From positions 1,655,540 to 1,719,539 of the forward strand of contig CACVBU010000362.1 in the NCBI GenBank assembly GCA_902728285.1: a stretch of 64,000 nt of DNA, read 5' to 3'. Of the stretch, positions 12,301 to 23,500 are shown one piece after another (within the stretch, counting starts at the first letter, position 1; the number at the start of each line of letters is the position of its first letter). Both the position numbers and the translations under genes were made by a program. Under the pieces are notes generated by a model, which was not told the DNA's origin, ran no database searches, and saw only the letters and a list, made by a program, of their open reading frames with translations. Source of the stretch: Clytia hemisphaerica. Its lineage: Eukaryota > Cnidaria > Hydrozoa > Leptothecata > Clytiidae.

Positions 12301-15290
12301 GAACAAGTGTGCAAAATTTCAGCCAAATCCGACAATTTTTGAAGTTAGAATATTCAGAAAGTTGCCTCTTTTACACGAAAAAGGCAAAATAAAGGTCACC
12401 AAAAAAAAAACGGTGGCGTCACCTCAACTCGGACAGATTTGTTAGTTATGCAGACTCCACTGTTTCTTATCTTTGTAACATTAGACATTTTCATTTAAAG
12501 CAGAGAAATTGATTAAAGTTTTATTATGTCAGTTGATCTTCACAACGTTCATATTTGGAAAAGGGATTCGGAAATTACCTGGTCAGTTTCTGGTGAAGGG
12601 AGAATCTCAATGAACGGACACAGTGCTGGTGGATTGATCTATGGAGAAAGGATAGACCAGAGATATTTTCACGTTTTCATTGTTAATACTTGTTAGAAAT
12701 TTATACTTTCATATCATTCTCCTCACTAGCTCGAAAATTCCTTTTGATAAAAGATAAACAGATATAACGGCTAGATCCGAAACTCCTGGATGGGAAATGA
12801 AGCCACTTATTCCCCATCCAGAATACGCGACCCGTGTGTTTTCAAATAAAATTTCTAAATGTGGGGCAAACTTAAGGCTTCACTTTTGCTTATTTACGAG
12901 ATTCCTCTCTAGCCCATTCGGGGCTTCAAACTCAGTGATTTTCACATTCTGACCACTTTCTAGAATGATCAACGTAACATCTTAGCCGATAAATTTCGAT
13001 AAATTTTGGATTTTAGAAATTGACGTTGGGAAACTCTCATCAATTTATTGTATTAAAAAGAGCATTATAGTAGTAGGCAAACCCTTTAGGACCCGTGTCA
13101 TTTTTTATGCGGCGCAATCATACCTTGGTCCATTTCAAAAAATAAAGTATCTTTAAATCTTTTCGCGGGGGTGGTTTCAGCTAAGGTCAAGGAAACTTTT
13201 TTAGGACCCAAAAAATGACGTCACAGGCAAAACCCCAAAACCCCCCAAAAATTGACGACATCTCAAAGTCAATAAAACCCAAAACCACTTATGCCAATCG
13301 AAAGCTCTCAAAAACGATATAGAGGACTTTTAAGTGGATGCAGTCGATTTCTCAATCTCGAAAAAATTAACGTCAAAATTGCGTTTTGACGTCATTTCCA
13401 GTCGATTTACAAGAGCTACGTCACGGGTCCTTGCATGTACTATTAGGAATTTAAATTCAAACTTTCATTCCATTGTCAATACCTTAAAAAATCCTATTTG
13501 ATTCATTGACACAGGGGTGTGCGAAAGGATTGTAATTAACACTTACAGGGTGCGAGACAAGACAGTTCTTTGTATGTTTGAGATTGAGGGTGAATCTAGA
13601 TGGCACGATAGCCGAAGTTGAGGAGCTGAGGATCATATCCTTTGATGCCAATGCGTCAAATTCTTTAAAGATTTTCTGTTTTAATTCAAGGTTCTCTGGC
13701 ACACTTTCCTACAAAATGAAAAAAGGAGAAAGTGTGGAATAATCAAGCCAAATAACACCCAAAGACCACGCTAAATTAGTCTAAAAATGAGAAAGCGAAC
13801 ACGCATAATTTCCATTTTAGCAGTACAAGGAAAGTCAGAAAAGTGATCTACTTTGACCAGAAAAAGAAGGCTTCACGAATAATCCTCAACGCGATATTCC
13901 CCTTCTTGGAGGGAGAGGTTAACGTCAGGTAAGGTACCTCTACCCCATTGATATCTTGGAGTTGGAGATGAGTTTCTTTTATCCATCGAACTCTACTGGC
14001 AATGAATTAAATTAAGTGTTAAAAAAGAAAAATGAGTTTTTTATCATACTTATGATAATAAAAATATACCTGCAAAAAGAATGCTCCATCCATAGCTTCT
14101 TTCAAATCAAGTGTCGTTGAAATCATTGAAAATGCATCGTCAGCAGTTTGGTGAACACAATCTTTCAGTAATCCTTTGTTTTCAAAATCTTCCAATTGTG
14201 CTTTGATGAGTATCATGGCATCTTTCAGTTGTTGTTCGACTGTATCGTGTAGACTAACTGAATAACCAGCTTTGGAAAAAATCTGAAATGGAAAATAAGA
14301 CCCTGTTTTGTTTGTTCTCGAAACACACTGGTATGCAATAAGTCAAAAACCAGTAGAAGATTTCGATGATAACTTAGCGCATTCTTAGTTTAAAAAAACG
14401 GGACTTTTATCCCGCATCTGTTAAATTTCTCGCAATTTCATTACCCATAAGCCATCATGGGGATATTAAAAAATATACCGTATTTTTTCCCGCGCTAAGA
14501 TTCACAAAAAAAATTAGAGAGATTGAGACGGACAAAATTTTTTGAATGTTTTGAAGCACAATAGACGGACTGAATCGAAATCTGATCCAGAATTTGCTGG
14601 TCCATTATATCCCGTATCCCGTATTCTACCCTCGAAAACGGCGTAACTAATTATATTTAGTGTAAAGTTTACGCCCAAATGATATTATATAGAAAACTCA
14701 ATGAAAAAATGTTGCGCAGTATGATGCGTATTTAAAAAACTGAAAACTTACGACAGCAAAGCTTCGACCAACGATGCCACTAAAAAGATAAAACATTGAA
14801 CTGAAATCACAGACAGCTTACACAAAACACTAAACGGCCATTCCAGAGGAAGTACGTTATGTCATACCCGTTTTTTACTGGATACTGCGCCAGCAGGGAC
14901 CTAAGAGCGCCGCGACCATGCACCATTTAAGAGCACCCATAGAGGTGGTTCAATCTCCAAATTGTGATTGACAATTTCTCGGAATAACCCTACATTGTTT
15001 TTCTCGTGTGTTTAGGCAGAAATATTCATTATTTAAGACGAATCAATACAACAATTTTAAAATCACTATCCAAAGAATGTCCCAAACAACTCGTTCAGGT
15101 ATCAGAAATACATAAAAATTAGTACAATTTTGTTAAGATATTGGTAATAGTAAAATTAGGCTGTTTGGCCTCAGATAGAAAACCCACTTATGCTAGCTCG
15201 ATTTTTTTTAAAAATCTATCCTTACCTGCCTACCAAGCATACTTTTCCTTTGCTGTCAGTCTTGCTTCTTTTAGCATTCGGTTCAGCCAT
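3379..15290 (-). CDS. CRYL1: Lambda-crystallin / L-gulonate 3-dehydrogenase-like protein, unit 1 (N-terminal half of a fused two-unit gene)
   Basis: Eight exons on the minus strand: 15226-15290, 14752-14779, 14070-14282, 13547-13708, 12579-12638, 11887-12021, 3867-3975 and 3323-3623 (shared with unit 2). All have GT/AG borders and matching phases. The start is the ATG at 15290. About 339 residues precede the second unit. Visible are the Rossmann motif GSGIVG near residue 21, the ILSSSTS active-site strand, the catalytic-His signature SHP-INPP (His about 155), the [13 protein letters not shown] segment and the [11 protein letters not shown] segment. The family reduces or oxidises 3-hydroxy acids with NAD, for example L-gulonate to 3-dehydrogulonate, in the cytosol. 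The reading frame does not stop after the C-terminal helix (NEKAG) but continues into unit 2. Intron 6 (3976-11886) contains two other genes. Family is clear; substrate is inferred. Confidence 0.9.
4202..4400 (+). mobile_element. tRNA-derived SINE
   Basis: A polymerase III A-box (TGGCCAAGTGG) lies at about 4209 and a B-box (AGTTCGAATCC) at about 4254, in tRNA-like spacing. The acceptor and T stems do not pair fully, so this is not a working tRNA. About 120 bp of unrelated tail follows. It resembles a Leu/Ser-type tRNA head. The 3' end is uncertain. It sits in intron 6 of CRYL1 unit 1. Confidence 0.5.
4569..4640. repeat. 21-bp tandem repeat
   Basis: Three units of the form GTGTTTCCAGAATTTCCC. 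A related unit lies at about 5060. Confidence 0.5.
5517..5750. mobile_element. TTAA-flanked MITE (copy 1)
   Basis: The element starts after TTAA with AGGTTTTGTTTTTA and ends with TAAAAATAAAACCG before TTGA. It is the same family, in opposite orientation, as 63337-63575. TTAA targets point to a piggyBac-like or Kolobok-like mover. Confidence 0.65.
6501..7772 (-). CDS. Intronless multi-pass membrane protein, receptor-like, nested in CRYL1 intron (copy A)
   Basis: Single open frame of about 423 residues. An upstream in-frame Met at 7817 exists, but the Met at 7772 matches the start of the paralogue at 8012. By eye there is an N-terminal hydrophobic stretch (signal peptide or first helix) and seven more hydrophobic helices. 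The last is followed by ILIDKNLRK, which looks like the end of a 7TM bundle plus helix 8. The hydrophilic C-tail of about 120 residues carries an acidic dileucine sequence (NENEPLL) and three His/Asp-rich repeats of about 16 residues. I do not recognise the family. A lineage-specific 7TM receptor or transporter is possible. It lies on the host-gene strand and is divergent from copy B. Confidence 0.75.
   Translation of the reverse strand: MEHIFGKIIIFVSLLFFIYFCVWVSVAKTVTLKTSRSQTTYIIIRQWTEIDPLHARVNAISLGLVCLWTLFWHVLLIGLFQRSTYIEKSAIFLYQQTLIVQIIAYTFPMTLVFNIFVSTFREFNDVKWLFNNWKLVFAAFTMIFVQQLHSLLYILLRYILTYYRNRTINILLRYKLLYFFATLALPIIAYYHPIYNDNGLLAAVLTFSFIAVISFLVMIAFASRYRFQDNKLRPHTVWFFFIITVSLFIFVNIMSDVRTTFSPDVDGDFFKGQPNQYLCATLICPMVSSVITILIDKNLRKTYFEFMDNLSNKCLQMLKLCQPKNNENEPLLGNQGVRNLDDEARTCAHQDPFEDHACYGAHGVKEDDVRSMPHQAPELDVGCAAHSAPFDDQAAFDVTKGAHGPHAQVLGEKLKKDENVEGN
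7773..8011. promoter_or_regulatory. Spacer between the head-to-head membrane-protein genes (putative shared promoter)
   Basis: The two start codons are 239 bp apart on opposite strands, so promoters for both must lie here or overlap the 5' coding ends. The DNA is AT-rich. I see no convincing TATA box or long palindrome in it. The role is inferred from arrangement only. Confidence 0.4.
8012..9328 (+). CDS. Intronless multi-pass membrane protein, receptor-like, nested in CRYL1 intron (copy B)
   Basis: Single open frame of 438 residues. Hydrophobic segments lie at about residues 5-25, 63-84, 94-121, 156-172, 184-202, 214-233, 247-262 and 291-308. A hydrophilic tail follows from 309. Residues 52-100 are very similar to copy A ([39 protein letters not shown]). 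The middle helices diverge strongly, and the tail is almost identical at both protein and nucleotide level. The ENEPLL motif near 339 fits a [DE]xxxL[LI] endocytic sorting signal. Family unknown; the membrane topology is a reading of hydrophobicity only. Confidence 0.75.
   Translation: MRVLSVGSLIFFLTLLFLIYFCIWINHAYGVSVKTEYNHQIYPDTEVQNQWTEIMPSEARNNAIILGFVCLWTLFWHVLLIGLLQRSTYIEKSAIFLYQQTLIFQLVSYALDMVFYVSYIYLRPLPPYIEEGKRVNTYFFEQFQTIVNHFTKGITLSQQISCISYIAMRYFLTFHPTGTYKIHLFLKSLFFFITFGIPILIEYKDDSNIELNYMAIGIIILTVLSFLLMILIGSRNRPYGNKLQHHTVWFSLVATTTNTLLCDLDFDIDFYQDYYENSVWSPEIIDIPLPSTMLLFPMVSLIITILVDKNLRKSYFEFMDNLSNKCLQMLKRCQPKNNENEPLLGNQGVRNLDDEARTCAHQDPFEDHACYGAHGVREDDVRSMPHQAPELDVGCAAHSAPFDDQAAFDVTKGAHGPHAQILGKRSTANENEIVNVEK
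9430..9826. mobile_element. Rearranged CACGTTTT-family MITE
   Basis: It consists of pieces of the 60825-61157 element: its left half inverted, then its right half direct, ending AAAAAAACGTGTA. The many TTCTTA/TAAGAA motifs are typical of the family. Confidence 0.5.
10105..10364. mobile_element. TA-target MITE of the CACGTTTT family
   Basis: It starts TACACGCTTTTTCTATAAG and ends CTTATAAAAAAGTGTA, so the ends are inverted and bounded by TA. Confidence 0.65.
11737..11823. mobile_element. 87-bp palindromic MITE with CCCAGCTGGCA ends
   Basis: It begins CCCAGCTGGCACACAACGTT and ends GTTTGCCAGCTGGG. Several AACGTT motifs lie between. Confidence 0.6.
12050..12400. repeat. Single diverged copy of the 155-bp array element
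   Basis: The stretch from GTCGAACGTGCGCAACGCAC to the CAGATATTCA and GGAACAAGTGTG motifs matches the left end of 22840-24010. It is in intron 5 of CRYL1 unit 1. Confidence 0.6.
13070..13441. mobile_element. Possible TIR element (AGGACCCGTG ends)
   Basis: TTAGGACCCGTGTCA at the left and TCACGGGTCCTTGCATG at the right form imperfect inverted ends. No clear target duplication is seen. Confidence 0.35.
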
Positions 15291-16105
15291 TATGAATAGT
15301 ATTAGTGTAATTAATTTTTTTATTAGTACACTAGAAAAAAAATGAATGAATAATTAAAATATTAAGTGTAAAAATTCAGACGAGCAGTGATTTAAGGCTG
15401 AAAGAACTACCATTTATCACACTCCGGGGGAGGGGTACTAGGTTTACAAGTGACTAATTTGACCAAATTTCGATGTTTTTAGTGGGAATTTTTTTTCCGA
15501 CTCTTAATGGGACTGACATTTAACTTTCTGATTTTTTCAATTCTTACAGGGACTGTACACCCGTGCCATTCACTTGTCTAAGTATCCCCCCGATCACACT
15601 ATTAGTAAAGTTTCAAAACTGTAAGAGTTTAAGGGAAGATCTTGGATAAAATAAAACGAACAAAATGTAATGGTCGAATTGTATGGACACTTTGATGAAA
15701 TTGCAAGCATCCTAACCATTCTCCCAAATATATTGACAGAAGTTATCCGGAATACTATTTACTTCTTTGAATTGACTTGATTTGTCCTTGTATATATATA
15801 AACAAACGAGTTGCTAAACACTCAGTCCTCAAAATGGCCCAAAAATTATGTAACACTAGTTGTATGTACAATGTTTAAATATTCTTACACAACTTAAGCC
15901 TGGATACCAAAAATTCCTAAGAAAGTTCATTCCTCAGAGAACCTAGTCTTTGGTCCAAAATAAGGATTGTCTGTACATTTTTCAGGGATTTTTGAGAGTT
16001 TTTTTTTTTTCAGAAAAAAGTTTGAAACAATAACGTAACTTTGGCATCTTCATCAGATGGATGGCATGTAGTTTGAGAGTGAATAAAACAAAAAACTACA
16101 CCAAT

Positions 16106-17247
16106 CAGGGGGGGGGGGGTCAGTGTACTAGAAGGCGGCATGTATGTGTACTACAAGGTATTTTTCAAAACTTGACACCCACCCACCCCTGAAGTACACC
16201 ATACTACATGGAAAAATCCTAAAACCACCCCATACCCCCTATTTTCTACCCAGGTAGTACCTGGTAAAAAACCAAAACCACCCCATACTCCCCATTTACT
16301 ACCGGGTACTACCTCGAAAAATCCGGAAAATAGAGAAACTTTTTTCCGAAAATCGGAAAATCGGGTAAACATTTTTCCAAAAATCGGGAAATCGGGAGAT
16401 CGGGAAAACTTTTTTTCGGAAAATCGGGAAATCGGGAAATTGAGAAAACTTTTTTCCAAAAATCAGAAAAACAGGAAAATTTTTCTTAAAAATCCAAAAT
16501 GGGTGAGAAATCAAACTTTTCAAAAATTACGTGAGACCATGTAGAAATGCATGAGTCTCACACTCAATGCGTGAGAGTTGGCACCTCTAATGTACGAATG
16601 TTGAATGTTTGAATTCAAATGTTCGAATGTTTACATTGACTCGATAAACCTTCATTTCAGTGGGATCTGGTAGGATTTCAATTCATTCCAAGAAGTTTGG
16701 AAGAATGATCTTGCTTGGACAAACTTGGCTTGATCAATTTATAATAGAACAACTTTACATTTCTATTTTAGCAGATAATTTCTTAACCTTTTTGTTTCCA
16801 CACTGTTAACATCGATTTTGGACCCAACACCCCTATTTTGGTACACAGGTAGTAAAAATCAAAATCGATTTTGGACCCAACACCCCTATTTTGGTACACA
16901 TGTAGTAAAAATCAAAATCGATTTTGGACCTAACACCCCTATTTTGGTACACAGGTAGTAAAAATCAAAATCGACTTTGGACCCAACACCCCTATATTGG
17001 TACACAGGTAGTAAAAATCAAAATCGATTTTGGACCCAACACCCCTATTTTGGTACACATGTAGTAAAAATCAAAATCGATTTTGGACCTAACACCCCTA
17101 TTTTGGTACACAGGTAGTAAAAATCAAAATCGATTTTGGACCCAACACCCCAATTATAGTACACAGGTAGTACATGACAATTTTTTTTCTCAAACACCCA
17201 CCCACCCCAGGATACATGCCACCTTCTGGTACACTGACCCCCCCCTG
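16106..17247. mobile_element. Non-autonomous hAT-like element
   Basis: The ends are inverted: CAGGGGGGGGGGTCAGTGTA with AGAAGGCGGCATGTAT at the left, mirrored at 17207-17247. Flanks repeat CACCAAT (7 bp). Inside are GGGAAATCGGG-like runs at 16315-16500 and a 53-bp minisatellite at 16811-17172. There is no transposase. Confidence 0.75.
16811..17172. repeat. 53-bp minisatellite, seven copies
   Basis: Units begin ATCGATTTTGGACCCAACAC at 16811, 16864, 16917, 16970, 17023, 17076 and 17129. The spacing is exactly 53 bp. The array is part of the hAT-like element. Confidence 0.95.
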
Positions 17248-17527
17248 CACCAATATGTAAAAAAAAACAAGTCTTTAATTTTGAATTTCTTTCAGACAAT
17301 TATTTCTATAAATAGTGATAAACTTTCCAGTATCCTGTATTCAAAACAATCGACAAAAGCAAAGAAAGACTTTGATGGGATACATTAACATGTGTTAAAA
17401 TAGAGTCGAAATGGTTTCTATACTGAACATCATAAAATGTATATGCCAATCATAATACAGTTAGAGAACTTAGGTGAAAAAATAAAAAAACCTATCAACA
17501 AAGAAGCCATAATAAAAGGTTTCATTT

Positions 17528-20500
17528 TCATGATTTATCTTCTTCTTTTTTATCTTTATTTTCGCCTTCTTGGTTTTCGCTAAGTGCTTGTAATGCATTT
17601 TGAATATCAGCACTGTTAGGATCGACACCAGGTAGATTGCCAACAATTTGTTGTAAGAGTTCAGGGTTGTTCATGACTTCACTATAGTCTTGGTATTCAT
17701 CCATAGGTTGATCAGAAGCAGGTGCTGGTGTCTAGGAGGGAAAATATGGTAGGTTTAGAATAGACTTTTTTCTAGTTAGAATTATGCTGAATAAGTAAAA
17801 TCTCCAGCATCAAAATAATGAACAACCGATTAAAAATTATTTTTATCACCGTTTTGATGATGGAGTTTTAATTATTCAACATGACATCTTTATAGCAAAA
17901 GGTCCATAGTGCCATAAGTGTTTGAGAATGTCCTCAGAATATTGAGTACTAAATGGGTATTATTATCCATATAGCGGTCATTAAGTAAGCCATTAAAGAT
18001 TCGAACGGCGGGCGGTATTGAAAGGTTCTATGACTAAAATAGTCATACCCGCGCTGAGAAAAGGCGTCGCGCTTCTGAGGGCTGAAATATCATTAACCGC
18101 CCTGGTTATAGGGCGATAACGTCATTTGCGGCCCGCTCGGAACTTTATTGAAGTCGTTGCATTGAAGAGAAAAGACGAAACTAACGTCAGAAAAAAACAC
18201 TTTTTGGTCATTTGTGGCCCACTCGCAAGGGTACTCAAAACTTGTTGAAGTCATTGCATTGAAGCGAAAAGATTTGGCCGACGCTAGAAAAAAACGTTGT
18301 TTGAATGTCCGATATAAATAATAATAGTAATAGCGTTAAGCTTTCGTTCGTTGTTGTCATTAATTCTGCCCTTGCAGTTTGATTATTAGCCCTCTCGGGC
18401 TAATAATCAAACTGGGCGGGCAGAAAATAACAACAACGACCTCAAACTGAACGCTATTGTTATATTAATCGGTATAGAAAGCAAAATCTAACGAGTTCAT
18501 TTTTATGAGAGAGTTTTGTAATTTACATTAATACAGATCTAGTAGAATACAAAATCTAGTAAGTAAGTATGCGACCGCAGTTGGAGGCGACCCGAAGACT
18601 CCTCTTTCGATAGCTATCTACCCGAAGGTAGGGGAGGGCGTCACTCTTTCTCCCTGGATTTCTCCATTTACCCTTGATCATTCTCTTAATTGCCGAGCAT
18701 CAAGCAGACAGGCATCAAGTACTATTTTGAGAATCTTTGGTATGACCCGGCTGGGGGTTAAACCCCCAACCTTGCAAACTGTAGCCGAATGCTCTACCAC
18801 TGTACCACGGTTTGCCAAAATCTATCTTAGAACAATTGTGTCATGTTGTGTTAGATAAAGACCTCGTTATATTCGTATTTAGTTGATGAATGTTCTTTTG
18901 GACTCTCTCTCTTTTGGAAATTTCTATAAGGAATTTCGAATAAATCATCATATTGAAAAAACGTTCTCTTACATCAGTATCCATGGCGGTAGGTGTATCT
19001 TTTTTAGCGTCATCTGCATTAGCATCATTCATTGACATCTGTATGGCTAATGCGATTTGATCTTCCTCTGACATTGCATTGAAATCAACAGAGTTCTGAA
19101 GAAATTTGAGTTCGTAAGGTAATATTTCAAGTCATCAATATTAATAAAGGAAAATTCTGTATAACTGTACATATATTACAACTTCACGTCACCAAGGACT
19201 AAGCAAAGTTGTTTTTGTAGGAGCAACGGAACTCTAGTTTTTTTACAAATTTTATTTTCAACTGAGGATTGTTTGAATAAGACATGAAACTGTCAGTATT
19301 AATACGATAATTTTCACTGCCTCAACTATCATATAACTTTACATATAAATCTGTATGCAACTTTTACACAACTAGACCATTCTATTACAGAATAATTTTT
19401 TTAGAAACCAAGTCAAAGAAAGGAATCACACTTTTCTGAATCCTGACAAGATTTTACTAAAATATCTGTAAAAAGCATAAATTTCTTACGCCACCAGGAT
19501 ACATGGCGTTCATCAAAAGAGAATCTTCAGTTCCTCCAGTAGTAGCTTCAGTTTTTCCACCAGCAGCCGGTGTAGTGGTAGCAGCACCTTCTCCTTCAGG
19601 TTTTGTTGGGTCTTGACGCAGCCTTTGCTCTTCCATGGATACTCTCAAAGCCTGAAAAAGGTTAATTTCATTTCATTTTACTTAAGCTGTACTTCTGAAG
19701 GAAACACGTGACAGAGGCATTTGTATTTTTGCCTGTGTTATACTTCTAAAAGAATCTGTAAATCTTTCCAAAACATTTATCATTTTCTTACATTTTTTGT
19801 TAACTATATTATAGTAATTTTCAAGGGCATTGTCTTCATTAATCGAAAAGTTGATATTCTGTTCAAATATGAGTAGATTTAAAAGAGACAAAAATGAGCT
19901 CAAAACTCACCAATGCTAATTCAGGGTCAAGATTTGGATCTACATCAAAACCAGATCCAAAATCACCACCAGCCGGTGTGTAGCCATCTTCTCCTTGCAC
20001 AATTGGTGATGTACGTAAAGCATCTGTTAGGTTAGGACTTGGTGGTACAACAACCAAGTGACTCCTAAACGTTAAATGACAAGGATGTTTGATTTAAATA
20101 TTATACAATTATTATCCTAAAGAGTGATGCTTCTCTTAGACATGCAATAATGCCATACGAAGTCTTTGACAAAATGCATTTTAGGCAAAAATATATGATT
20201 GTAATTCTTTATGCAATATTTAAATTACATAGGGCAATCTCTCAAAGAAACTTGAAATCTGAATCAAATGAACATTTTTGTTTGTCAAAAATGAGTGATG
20301 TACCCTGTGCCTTCTTTTCCATTTATAGTTTCAACGAATTGTGTGAGTTTATCGTGGGTTGGTGTCTATAAAAGAAATACAAGATCAGGTTTTTTAAAGA
20401 GGTGAAAAATATACGACTTAATACCACTCAAGTTTATGGTTTATACTGCAGAAAACCAGAAGAATTTGAACCAATCACTAATAAAGCTGTTACTTACTAA

Positions 20501-23500
20501 CGGGCTAACAAGGGGTTGATTTATATAAGACTCTCAAGGTAGAAAAAAGCCAAAAAGGAGGTACTTACATTTTCACCTAATAACACGATATCCACATTGA
20601 CTTTTTCTTTCTTTAATTTCTTAGCTACTTTTGTGAGCTAAACATGAAAAATAGAAACAAAAATATTAAAATTTAGTTGTTACCAGTGGATATCCCTTAA
20701 AACCTACAATAAAAGAGGTTCCCTCGTATATTCTGATTGAGAAAAAGTAAGGGCTGACACTTTGTCTGGTGAGTTTAGGCTACCTATGAATTTCTTCCCT
20801 AGGTATGGTTTTTGGTAAAAGCTGATAAGAAAATTTTTATTGCTTCGTGAAAAATGCAGTTTTAGATATTTATTTACCTCTTAAAACCTACAAAATGGTT
20901 TTCTTGAATAACTTTTTATAAAATAGTCCTTTTGGTCTCCAACTTTGAACAGTGATTCACTGCAAAGTTACTAATGCTACAATTAGATCATTTGTACCTA
21001 AATAATTTCAAAACTGTATGTTAAAATCAAATTACACCTTAAACCCTATACTATTACACCTTAAAACCTACAAACATTGACCCGTTGCTCACAACTTACT
21101 GAAATTGTGAAAATGCAATTCAGGTGCTGAACCGTGATTCAATTGATCAAATACTTGCTAGAAATCCATTCCCAAAACAATTTTTCTATTTTTAATGCCC
21201 ATAATGCAATTGGGCCTGTTTTTTGTCATAAAATGGCTTTGAAGGGTCAAAACTTTTATTCAACTTTTATGTTTTTGGTATGCAATATGACCATGTTTTG
21301 AGAAATTCGATTTTCAGATTTTAGACAAAGTAAAGTATTTTTCGCTTACTTCTTTATCAACTACTTCAATAGGGCTGCCAACAAAGATTACAATTCTCAT
21401 GCGATGATTCTTTCCTTGTCTGTGCTTTAAGGCTAGCTGTAGATAAAAAAAAATAAGATATAAAAAATAAAATCATAATTTGAATGTTTTCAGGGATCCC
21501 ACGCTTGAATCTTAATCCCAATCTTAATTTTAGGACAAATTTTAGGAGAATTTTAGGAAAATTTCCAATTTTTTATAGGAGGATTTTAGGAAAATTTAAG
21601 AAATAAATTTCTAAAATCAACCTGAAGTCAGCAATCAGAAAGATGTTCTACTAAAAAAGATCACCCACAGGAAGACTGGAATAATGTAACAAAAATAAAA
21701 CTACTTTACGTATTGGTAAACTATTATTCGTTCTAAAAGAAATTCTCTCAATATGGCTAAATCACCAGTCATACATAATGCTAACTTAGAAGATCAAAAA
21801 TATTAACAAAAGTCATCTTGAATTAGAAAAACTGGGGACATATTTGAGATGTAATCTGAGCAATATAGACTGATTTTATTCAGAGTAACAAAAGATATTT
21901 CAACAGAAGGCTAGTTACCAAAAAACTTATCTTTAGATCTTCCAAAAATTGAATAGATAAAAAATACACGTTTTTTATAAGAATGGCGTAAATCTATTTC
22001 ATCATGGATATTCTTAACTTTTTTGGGAGATTCATCCCAAAATATTCTTACAGCATTCTTAGGTTAGAATCCTAATTCAGACTAGATTTAACATTTAGTA
22101 CATACGTCTCAAGCAGAAAATGGCATTTTTGTGAAAGGAGTGATCCTTAATTGGGGGTAATTGACAATTTATAATTGAAAATACTCTAAAAATGGCATTC
22201 TTAGCTTGAGTAGCAAAATTCCATGATGGTGATATTCTTAGCATTATTTTTAATTTTTTGGCCATTTTCATCATGGACATTCTTATAAAGTGTATTCTTA
22301 TTAAAAAAAAACGTGTAGACGATGATAGCAGATGAAATAGAATGGCAAAACATTAAAGCAGATTATTTAGAACATTTTGTAATGCAGTTTCCAGTTAGAA
22401 AATGGTTGTCAGCGTTCATATTTCTTTTCATTTTTGCTTAACGAAACAAAAGAATAGTAGATTAACAGGGAAAGGCATTGTATTGTAACAAAGCTTATGC
22501 TCAAGTAAAAAATTCACAGATGAGGGCGCAAACCACCAAACCTTGCTCTTAAAATATTTGAGCCCTCTTTGTTTAATAAAGTCTGCACTCTTTCAATAAA
22601 CATTTGTTTCAAATATTTCAGTGCAAAAATATATTTTAAACATGTTGTTTCAAGGTCAGGTAGCTTGCTCGCAGTTTGTTTTGACTTTACTGAGGAAAAA
22701 TCTTAGTTTCTTGTCTGATTATACAAATACACAAACATAATCAGCTACCGTGATTTCAGATTTTTTAGGAATTTAGGAGAATTTGTTGAATTTTAGGAGG
22801 ATTTTAGGAATTTTAGGAGGAGTGGGATCCCTGTGTTTTATAGTCGAACGTGCGCAACGCACTGGGCTCAACTTCAGTGGCTTCAAATTATTCATAGGCC
22901 CAATTGTAGACCCCCAGATATTTACCCAATGAACAAGTGTGCCAAATTTCAACCAAATCCGACCATTTTGGAGGGCTGTAGGCTGCTTCAAAGCTTTAGC
23001 CTCGTTTTGGCAAAAAACTCGTCCCCAGGCCCCAAAAATCTAAATTTTTGAAAAATGCAAAAAGCACCCCCAGATATTTACCCAAGGAACAAGTGTGCAA
23101 AATTTTAGCCAAATCGAACAATTTTTGAAGTCTCCAGGCTGCCCCAAAGTTTTAGCCTCGTTTTGGCGAAAAACTCGTCCCCAGGCCCCAAAAATCTAAA
23201 TTTTTGAAAAATGCAAAAAGCACCCCCAGATATTCACCCAAGGAACAAGTGTGCAAAATTTCAGCCAGATCGAACAATTTTTGAAGTCTCCAGGCTGCCC
23301 CAAAATTTTAGCCTCGTTTTGGCGAAAAACTCGTCCCCAGGCCCCAAAAATCAAATTTTTGAAAAATGAAAAAAAAACACACCCAGATATTCACCCAAGG
23401 AACAAGTGTGCAAAATTTCAGCCAGATCGAACAATTTTTGAAGTCTCCAGGCTGCCCCAAAATTTAGCCTCGTTTTGGCGAAAACTCGTCCCCAGGCCCC

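Larger units (their letters stand above)
15291..17527. other. Spacer between the CRYL1-like gene and PSMD4
   Basis: It holds the promoter of the CRYL1-like gene at its left side, the hAT-like element at 16106-17247, and the PSMD4 3' UTR at its right. I see no coding exon here. Confidence 0.5.

Noticed and set aside
16151-16523. Minus-strand frames rich in FPISRFPDF-type repeats
   Set aside because: They are low-complexity GGGAAATC repeats inside the hAT-like element.
16811-17172. CRISPR-like regular spacing
   Set aside because: Units are directly adjacent at 53 bp without unique spacers, and the genome is eukaryotic. It is a minisatellite.
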